Positions 30,598 through 40,800 of a DNA stretch of 64,000 nucleotides are shown piece by piece. Positions within the stretch are counted from its first letter, which is position 1. Each line of letters begins with the position of its first letter. The notes under the pieces are model-generated. The model saw nothing but the letters and a program-made list of their open reading frames with translations. It was not told the DNA's origin and did no database searches. Position numbers and translations under genes: made by a program. The stretch covers positions 992,001-1,056,000 of the forward strand of contig OZ244887.1 of NCBI GenBank assembly GCA_965221415.1. The letters run 5' to 3'. This DNA is from UBA8337 sp965221415. GTDB lineage: Bacteria > Pseudomonadota > Alphaproteobacteria > RS24.

Positions 30598-31818
30598 ATG
30601 ACTAATTTTATACTTTCCGCCCCTGTGACCGCCACTGAAGGCACTGAGTACGAGTTTACTATCACGCCGACAGCGGCTCTGGCAGATGCGACGATGATTC
30701 GTTGGCAGATTGTCCCGAAAGGGGCGTTGCCGGTCACAAGTTCCGACTTTCCTTCTCTGACAGGGATGCTTAGCTTTACGTCTGGCGCGACCACTGCACA
30801 AACCGTGACCTTTACACCAACCGATGATGCAAGACGAGAAATATCAAAAGACTTTGAGCTGCGTATCTACGATACCGCCGATGATAGCACTCCGCTTGAT
30901 ACACAAGTCGTCACGCTCAGAGATAATGATGATGCCACAGGGACTTATGGTAACGAGCTTCTCACCGGTAATGGTGATGCAAATATCATAGGTTTTGGTA
31001 CGGCGCATGGCGTTACAGCGAATGGTAGTGCTGGCAGTGATTTCTATGTGATTAGCCGTTTCCAGTATGGGAATGTTGAGATAACCGATACAGTTGGAAC
31101 GAACCTTGTCAAGTTTGATGCTGGTGTGACGATAACGGATTATGATGAAGAAAGTGCTGATGGTTTTGTTAAGGTAATCTCTCGTGTTGATTTGACGCTT
31201 TCGACGGGTGCTGTGATTACGATTATCAACCCTGTTGGTAAGTTTGTATTCCAGCTTGGTAGTGACCCGATTATTACGACCTATGATGAGTTTAAGGGGG
31301 AGATTAGGGCAGAAGGCAGCAATGAGACCAGTACTTTAAGGAATAATGAAGCTTTTCAGGTGCTGACGGCGACAACTGACCCAGACATTTCTGGTAATAG
31401 TCTGCCTGCTCAATTTTCTCCTTCTTTTGGTTCTGCGAGTGTAGATGTATTCAGTTCGGCTTCTACTTTTGGGTTTAGCCAAAATGGTAGTGCTGGTGAT
31501 GATTTCTATGTGATTAGCCGTTTCCAATATGGGAATGTTGAGATAACCGATACAGTTGGAACGAACCTTATCAAGTTTGATGTCGGTGTGACGATAACAG
31601 ATTATGATGAGGAAAGTGCTGATGGTTTTGTTAAGGTAATCTCCCGTGTTGATTTGACGCTTTCGACGGGTGCTGTGATTACGATTATCAACCCTGTTGG
31701 TAAGTTTGTATTCCAGCTTGGTGATGATGACGTTATTGCGACCTATGCTGAGTTCAAGGGGGAGATTAGGGCAGAAGGCAGCAATGAGACCAGTACTTTG
31801 AGGAATAACGAAGCTTTC
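30598..31818 (+). repeat. 1.2 kb direct repeat, copy C (start of giant gene 4)
   Basis: These 1221 bases match copies A and B nearly base for base, except for the first 20 codons, where the protein reads MTNFILSAPVTATEGTEYEF. The match stops right after NNEAF. Confidence 0.92.
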
Positions 31819-34800
31819 TCTATTCCCTTCCCATCGGCGGAAGTTGCTAACACAGCACCGATTATTGATACCTCTGGTGGCACGGCGTTTAATTCAGCTG
31901 AGAACCAGCTTACGGTGACCACGCTTATGGCGATGGATACCACGCCGAATGGTTTGGCGTGGAGCTTGGATGAGACGACGGGTGACCATCGCTTCTTTAC
32001 GATTGCAGAAGACACAGGCGTGCTTACTTGGGACAACGCGCCTGACTTTGAATCGAGTGCATTTGAAAGCTCTAATGCAAACAACAAAGAGTTCACCGTG
32101 ACAGTCATCGCCAGAGATGATGACGGGGCAGAGGACAGCGTGACTCTCACCATTACGCTGGACGATGCCAACGACGCGCCAGTCTTTACCAACACCGAGT
32201 TCGTCGCGAATGCGCCAGAGGGCGGCACTGTTAATAACGAGCCAAACCGCCGTAGCGGTGCAACGGAAATTTACCGCGCGACGGCCACAGATGCGGATGA
32301 CGGTGATACGGTTAGATTTTCTGTCTTCAGTGTCGATGGCGTTGAAGCGCAAACCATTCTTGGTATTGGTTCTGGTGGTGCGTTGTATTTCCGCGAAGAG
32401 CAAGATTACGATGAGGTGGCCGGCACTGGGGCGCGCTATGAAGTCGTGATACGCGCAACCGATACCAATGGGGCAACAACTGACCAAACGATTATCGTTA
32501 ATGTTATTCAGGCGGCGGCTGATGCGGTGTTTGACGAGCTACCAACTGATTTGACTTTTGCAGAACAGCAAGATGGCAGCGCAACGCCTATTTTAATCGG
32601 GTCTCCTGTGACAGCCACAGATGCGAATGGCGATACGGTTACCTATAGTCTACAAGGCAACCCAAGCGATTTTGCAATCGATACATCCACTGGCCAGATT
32701 TCATATACGGGCACGGGGTTGACGCACGCGAGCACCCCAACAACTTCGCTGATTGTTGTTGCGCGGTCAATTGGTGCAAATGGTTCACCGACCGACATTA
32801 CCCAAAGCGTCACCATTCAGATTACCCAGATGATTGAGGACAACACAGCCCCGATTATTGACATCTCTAGTTTCGCGACGCTTACAAATATCGCACCATC
32901 GGCGACCATTACAGATACCATCGACGACAGCGATGGAAGTGCTGATAGATATACCATTGGCGATAAGGCGCAGAATATCGCAAATCTGATAGATGGCGAC
33001 ACCGAACTCGCCGCTGACGATTGGCGCGACGGCGACGGCTATCGCCCCCACAAAGACGGTATCGATACCCTCTACGTCACCTTCAAATTCGATGAAGACT
33101 ACGCGCAAGGCGAAGTGCTTATCCATAACAGGGAACACGCAAACAGTATTGAGGTTATTCAGCGTATCGATGACGCCGTCGTGCAATTCCGCCTCGATGA
33201 TACCATCGTTCACACCTCAGCGCTTTTAGACAGTGCCAATGAAGAAGAAGGCGACATCCTCAGGGTCACAGCAGCCGCCGATTTGGTGTTCGATGAAGTC
33301 CGCATCGTCTTTGATAACGCTGAAAGACGTCAAAACCTCGAAGAAGTCGAGATTTTTGCCGTTCCAGAAACGCTTGCGGTTGATTCAGCTGAAGGCCAAA
33401 CTTCTGTAACCACGCTTGTCGCGATGGATGAGAATATTGGTGATACTCTTTCATGGTCACTGGAAAATGAAAATACTGGTGATGCGCGCTTCTTTAGCAT
33501 CGACAGCATGACAGGCGTGATTACGTGGAGAGAAGCGCCTGACTTTGAATCGACTGTGAGCTCTAGTGCTTCAAACAACAAAGAGTTCACAATTACGGCC
33601 ATAGCGCGAGATACTGCTGGGGAAACCGACAGTGTGACCCTCACCATTACGCTGACCGATGTGAACGAAGCGCCAATTTTTGCCAGTGACAACCTCGTGG
33701 TGGGTGCTCCAGAGGGGGGTGCGGTTAGTGACTCTCCCGATATGCGTAACGGTGCAACGGAGGTTTATCGTGCGGCTGCTACAGATGTGGATGACGGTGA
33801 TATGATTGCCTATTCTGTTTTCAGCGTCGATGGCATGGAAGCACAAACCATCCTTGGCATTAGCCCTGATGAGGGTGTGTTGTATTTCCGCCAAGAGCAA
33901 GATTACGATGAAATGGCAGGTACTGGGGCGCGTTATGAAGTCGTGATACGCGCAACAGATAGAGATGGGGCAATAGCTGACCAAACAATTATCGTTAATG
34001 TTGTTCAGGCGGCGGCTGATGCGGTGTTTGACGAGCTACCAACTGATTTGACTTTGGTTGAGCAGCAAGATGGCAGCTCGACGGCGATTTTAATCGGGTC
34101 TCCTGTGACAGCCACGGATGCGGATGGCGATACGGTTACCTATAGTCTACAAGGCAGCCCAAGCGATTTTGCAATTGATGCGTCCACTGGCCAGATTTCA
34201 TATACGGGCACGGGAGCAAGTCGTGCAGACAATAATCCGATGTTTGATGTTATTGCGACATCGCTTGGTGCAAATGGCGCGGCCACCGCCGTTACCCAAA
34301 GCGTCACCATTCAGATTACGCAGGCGGCTGCTGATGCAGTGTTTGACGATTTACCAAGTGATTTGAGTTTGGTAGAGCAGCAAGATGGCAGCGCAACGGC
34401 GATTGCAATCGGGTCGCCTGTGACGGCCACGGATGCGGATGGCGATACGGTTACTTATAGTTTGGGCGGTGACTCAACTGGTTTTGTGATTTCATCGTCC
34501 ACTGGCCAGATTTCATATACTGGCACGGGAGAAAGTCGCGCAGACAATAATCCGACGTTTGATGTTATTGCGACATCGCTTGGTGCAAATGGCTTACCGA
34601 CCGCCGTTACCCAAAGCGTCACCATTCAAATTGCGCCGCTAGGTGAGAATCCACCGCCTGCTATTAACCTGCCCAGTGATAGTTCTACACCCGTAAATAT
34701 TGCATCATCGGCGGCCATTACGACAAGTATTACGTCTTACGCCGGCGCTACACAGAGCCAGAATTTTGATAATCTGAGGGATGGGGTAACGCATGTCACA

Positions 34801-37800
34801 ACTTGGTCTGGGCCTGGTATTATGGGTTTTCGCCCCACCGATGCTCATAATAAGCACCTGACCTTCAAGTTTGATAGCGACTATACGCAAGGCAGTGTCA
34901 TGATTCATAGCCCAGCTGGCGCGAATTCTAGGCTTATTGATGGCTCAACATTACAATTTCGACTTGATGGTGTGGACGTTGGCGACCCGCTTGCTTTGGA
35001 CAGTCGCAATCAGGATACGAGTAATTATATCCTCACGGTCACGCTACCCGATGATGATGGCGGTAATCCGCGGGCATTTGATGAAGTGCAGATTATTTTT
35101 AGTGGCAACTCTCAAGGCATTGAAGAACTTGAAATTTTCGGCGTGTTAGGAGGGCTTGCCGTTAATTCAGCCGAGAACCAGCGCACGGTGACCACGCTTA
35201 CAGCGACGGATGATAGGCCGCATACTCTTGAATGGGACTTGGAAGAGACGGGTGACTATAGCTTCTTCAATATCGATAATGATGGCGTGATTACGTGGAT
35301 AGATGAGCCTGATTTTGAAGAGACCCGCAGCACGACTTCAAATAACAATATATTCACAATTACGGCCATAGCACGAGATGATGGCGGGACAACAGACAGC
35401 GTGACCCTCACCATTACGCTGACCAATGAAAACGACGCGCCTATTATTGACAGCTCGCTTGGCACGACGTTTGAGTCAGCCGAGAACCAACAAGCGGTGG
35501 TGCACACGCTTACAGCGACGGATATTGAGGGTGATGACCTTACTTGGTCGCTAACCGACAATAATGACGCTGCTTCAGCGGACGTTGACTTGTTTGAAAT
35601 CTCTGATGAGGGTGTCATCACGTGGAGGGAAGCACCTGATTATGAAACACTCGAGAGTGCGGCACGCGATAAAGACTTCCGCCTGACGGTGACAGTTACA
35701 GCTGATGATGAAGCGCTCGGATCGGATAGCGTTGACATCATTGTGAGATTGACCGATGTGGCTGAGAACACAGCGCCTGTTATTACAGGAGAGGCTGTTC
35801 GTGCCATCGAGTCAGCCGAGAATGACCGAGAGGTGGCGACGCTCGAGGCGACGGACACCACGCCGAATGGTTTAATCTGGAGCTTGGACGCAGGCGGTGA
35901 TGCGGCACTGTTCACCATTCATCGGGATAGCGGTGCGATTACGTGGGTTGATGCGCCTAATTATGAAGAGACGCGCAGTGCGTCAAACGACAGGGATTTC
36001 ACCTTTACGGCCAGAGCAACAGATAATGACGGCGCAACAAGTACTGTTGCCATCACAGTTCGGTTGACGAATGTGAGTGAGGCACCGGTTATTGACCAAG
36101 GTGATGCACTTCTTGAAATTAATTCAAGTGGCGGGCAGGTGACCACGCTTACAGCTTCAGATGATGTTGGTGACACTGTTACTTGGGTGTTGAGCGGAGC
36201 GGATATGGGCAGGTTTACCATCGACAGTGATGGTACGATTAGGTGGAACGAAGCACCTGAAGTTGGGACAACCCTGAGCGTGGCGAACAGCAACGTGTTC
36301 AGCCTGACGGCCACAGTGCGCGATGGCGGCGGGCTGCAAGACACGATTAACCTTGCTATTACATTGGCGGGGAACACAGCCCCAGGCATTACGCAAGCCA
36401 CGACCACCATCGCATCTTTCACCGGCCACACGAATCTCTATGCCAATGGTCGCGATGCAAGCGACGGGTTTTTCCATTTTTCGGGAACGATTGCCTATGA
36501 TAGTCTTGTGGGTAGTCCGACTTCGGCCGCCATCGTGAGCGAGGGGGCTTATGCCTATTTACCTGACGGCACTGTCGTTAATATTCCGGCGGGCGCTTTC
36601 GAACTCTCAGGCACCGCTGCGGAAGTTAATGTCATCTGGCTTGCGCAAGCCGATGATGGAACTTGGCAGCTGAATGCGGCTGAAACCCAGCCGACAGAGG
36701 GTACATTCTATGCTCTGGGTGTCCATGACGATGACGGTGAGGAGTTCCTCTATCCGTATGAAGACATTTTTGGTCGTCTTACCGTTCAAGGTCAGCAAGT
36801 GACCGATGCACCATTTGCCATTGAGGTGCCCCTCACCACGCGCGAGTCCTTTGCGGTTACGTCATCTGAGAACCAACAAGCGGTGACCACGCTAGAAGCG
36901 ACGGATGCTGATGGTAACAATCTTACATGGCGCTTGAGCGGTGCAGATGAGGACTTATTTGAAATCTCTGATAGTGGGGTCATCACGTGGAAAGCTGCGC
37001 CTGATTTTGAAATGCTCAATAGTATGGGCGGCAACAAAGAATTCAGCCTGACGGCCACAGTTACAGATGGCGGCCTTACAGATAGTGTTGAAATCACTGT
37101 GATATTGACGGATGTGTTTGAAAATACTGCCCCGATTATTGATACCTCTGGTGGCACGGCGTTTGATTCAGCGGAGAACCAGCTTGCCGTGACCACGCTG
37201 TCGGCGGCGGATGATACGCCGAATGGTCTGGCTTGGAGCTTGGACGAGACGACGGGTGACCATAGCTTCTTTACGATTGCAGAAGATACAGGCGTGCTTA
37301 CATGGAACGACGCGCCTGATTTTGAATCGACTGTAAGCTCTAGTTCTTCAAACAACAAAGAGTTCACAGTGACGGCCATAGCGACAGATGGCGGCGGGCT
37401 TACAGACAGTATTACGCTCACCGTTACGCTCACCGATGATAGTGTGACGCCTTACTTCGCCGAGAGTAGCGTGCGTATAGAGGTTGAAGAGGGGGGTGCT
37501 GTTAATGACGCAGCAGCTCGCCGCGGGTTTGCGGCGGAAATCTATCGCGCCAGTGCCACAAATGAGAATCCGAGTGGTTCTATTAGCTATTCTATTCTCA
37601 GTGTTGATGGCGATGAGGCGCAAACCATCCTCGGCATTAGCCCTAATGGGGGTGCATTATATTTCCGCCAAGAGCAAGATTATAATGAAAGGTTTAGTAT
37701 TGGCGCGCGTTATGAAGTCGTCATCCGCGCAACGGATAGCAATAATGGAGCAACAGCTGACCAAACGGTTATCGTGGATATTGTCAATGACCCTGACGAT

Positions 37801-40800
37801 GACCCTCTACCAAACACAGCACCGCGCATTACGCAAGCTAATGGCTTTAATATTAATTCACCTGAGAACCAACTCTCGGTGATGACGTTTACAGCGATGG
37901 ATACGACGCCGAATATTTTGCGCTGGAGCTTAAGCGACAGAGCAGCTACGGATCTTGAATTGTTTACCATCAACCCCACGACAGGTGAGCTTGCGTGGAG
38001 AGAAACGCCTGATTATGAAACCCTCAACAGCCGTGCAGGCACCAAAGTGTTCAGCCTGACGGTCACAGTGAGCGATGGTAGCGGCGGAACAGACGACATT
38101 GTGCTGACCGTTACATTGACGGATGGGTTTGATAACACCGCACCTGTTATTACCCAAGGCACGGCCACCATATCTTTCACAGGCCACAAGGATCTCTATG
38201 CGAATGGCCGCGATGCAACCGACGGGTTTTTCCATTACACGGGGACGATTGTCTATGATGATGATAATAGCAGCCCGACTTTCGCGCACGTCATCGCGAG
38301 CGAAGGCGCACAAGCCTATTTACCTGACGGCATTGTCGTCGATATTCCGACTGCGCCCTTACGAGCCGCTTTCGAGTTCGGTGTCATCTGGCTTGCGCAA
38401 GCGGATGATGGGACTTGGCAGCTGAATGGAGCTGAAACCCTACCGACAGAGGGTACATTCTACGTGCTCGGTATCGCTGACGGGGATGGTACTGAGTTCC
38501 GCTACCCGCATGAACCGCATCAATTCAACTCTAATCCTCTTACCGTTCAGGGTCAGCAAGTGACCGATGCGCCGCTTGATATTATAGAGCTGCTGAGCAC
38601 GCATGATTCCTTTGCGCTTACGACAGCTGAGAATAGCCAAGAGGTGACCACGCTTACAGCAACGGATGTGGATACGTCTGATACGCTGACATGGTCGCTG
38701 ATTGGCGGTGCGGATATGGGCTTGTTTGCCATCGATAGCACGACGGGTGAAATTACGTGGCGGGATGCGCCCGATTATGAAACGCTTAATAGTGCTGCAG
38801 ACACCAAAGAGTTCAGTGTTATTGCGGCGGTTACAGATGACAGTCTAGGCCAAGAGATGCAAGACACCATTGCACTGACTGTGACATTGGCGGATGTGTT
38901 TGAGCCGACAGCACCGGTCATTACGGGTGGCACAGTCCCTATGGACGGTTTCACAGGCCACAGGAATATCTTCGCCAATAGTATCGATGCCACTGATGGC
39001 CTTTTCCATTATTCGGGGACGATAACCGAAGGTACGGTCGAAGGACTGTCTGGGTTTCATGTAATCGTAGAGGAGGATTTGCGCGCCTATTTGCCCGATG
39101 GCACTATCGTAGATATTCTAGCTGGAAATATCCCAGTCCCGCGCAGCCAGAATAATGGGGTTCCTATCTGGCTTGAGCAAGCGAGCGATGGGACTTGGCA
39201 ACTGAACGGGGGGGATAGCCTACCTGAATCTCCATTCTATTATCTTGGGTTCGCTAATCGGGATAACGGTGGCTTTGTATATCCTTATCAAGTCATTTCT
39301 ATTCCCAGTTATACGCCTATTACTTCTGGTGAATTCGTGACCGATGGGTTGATTAGCGTCGGCATGCCGCGCACCACGACTGTCGTTGATGCTTTCACGG
39401 GACAGACAAATGTGCCTGTCAATGGTGCGAATGACGGTGGTGACGTTTTCCATTATTCGGGTACGCGCACCATTAACAGAGACGACAATACGATAACCAT
39501 AGACAATGCCATCGCTTATTTGCCTGATGGCACGACCGTAAATATTCCGTCTGAAGCACACACTATCATCAGGGGCGTTGGCGATATTTCTACTGTCTGG
39601 CTTGAGCAAGCCAGCGACGGGACTTGGCAATTGAACAGCGGTGCGAACACACCGACTGGCCTATTTTATGTTATTGGGAACTATGGTTTTGGGGACAGTC
39701 GTTTTATTCCTCTTGGTGATGCCGTTGCAGATACGCGGCTTGTCGTTATGAGTGAGGTCTTTGCGGTTGATTCAGCTGAGAACCAACTCGTGGCAACTTT
39801 GCTTACGGTGACGGATGAAACGCCTAATGGCCTTAACTGGCGCTTAAGCGGCCCAGACGAGGCGCTGTTCCAAATCTCTGATGATGGTGCGGTGACGTGG
39901 CGCGAAGCGCCTAATTATGAAACCCTCAATAGTGTTGACGGTGACAAAGTGTTCAGATTGACGGCCACAGTGACAGATGACGACGGACTTGCAGATACTC
40001 TTGGCATCATTGTTACGTTGACGGATGTGTCTGAGGGCACAGTACCCATTATTGATGGCGCGGATAGTCGTACTGTTACTTCATATGAGAATCAAGACGA
40101 GGTGATTACGCTGACAGCTTCAGATGCTGATGCTGGTGATAGACTTACGTGGGACTTAGAAGAGACGGGTGATTACCGCTTCTTTACTATTCACAGCACA
40201 ACGGGTGAGATTAGGTGGACAAATACGCCTGATTATGAAGACGACGTTAATTTCGTTAGTGCTGCAGGCACCAAAGTGTTCACAATTACGGCCAGAGTGA
40301 CAGATGGCATCGGGGGAACAGACAGTGTTGTTATCACTGTGGCATTGGGAGATATCCCTTCGAACACAGCACCTGTTATTGACCAAGGCGCGACCTTTGC
40401 GATTGAGTCACCTGGGAGCCAGCACGTCGTGACCACGCTTTCAGCAATGGATGATACCCCTAATGGTATTATGACTTGGAGTTTGACCGGCGGGGCGGAC
40501 GTTGGCTCGTTTACTATCGATAGCACGACGGGTGCGATTACATGGGTAAATGCGCCTAGCTTTGACACAACAAGAAGTGCGTCAGGCAACAGGGAGTTTC
40601 TCCTGACAGTCACGGTCACAGACCTTCTTGCGGGAAGAGACACTATTGACCTCACCATCACACTGGTTGAGGAAAACGAAGCGCCGATTATTGACCAAGG
40701 CGCGACCCTTGCGATTAATTCAGCTGAGAACCAATATGTGGTGGCGACCTTGGCAGATAGGCTTACAGCGACGGATTCTGATACAGCGACGGGTGACCTT

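Noticed and set aside
5983..31818. Spaced direct repeats as a CRISPR array or transposon ends
   Set aside because: The repeats are over a kilobase, in frame and coding, with no spacers, terminal inverted repeats or transposase.
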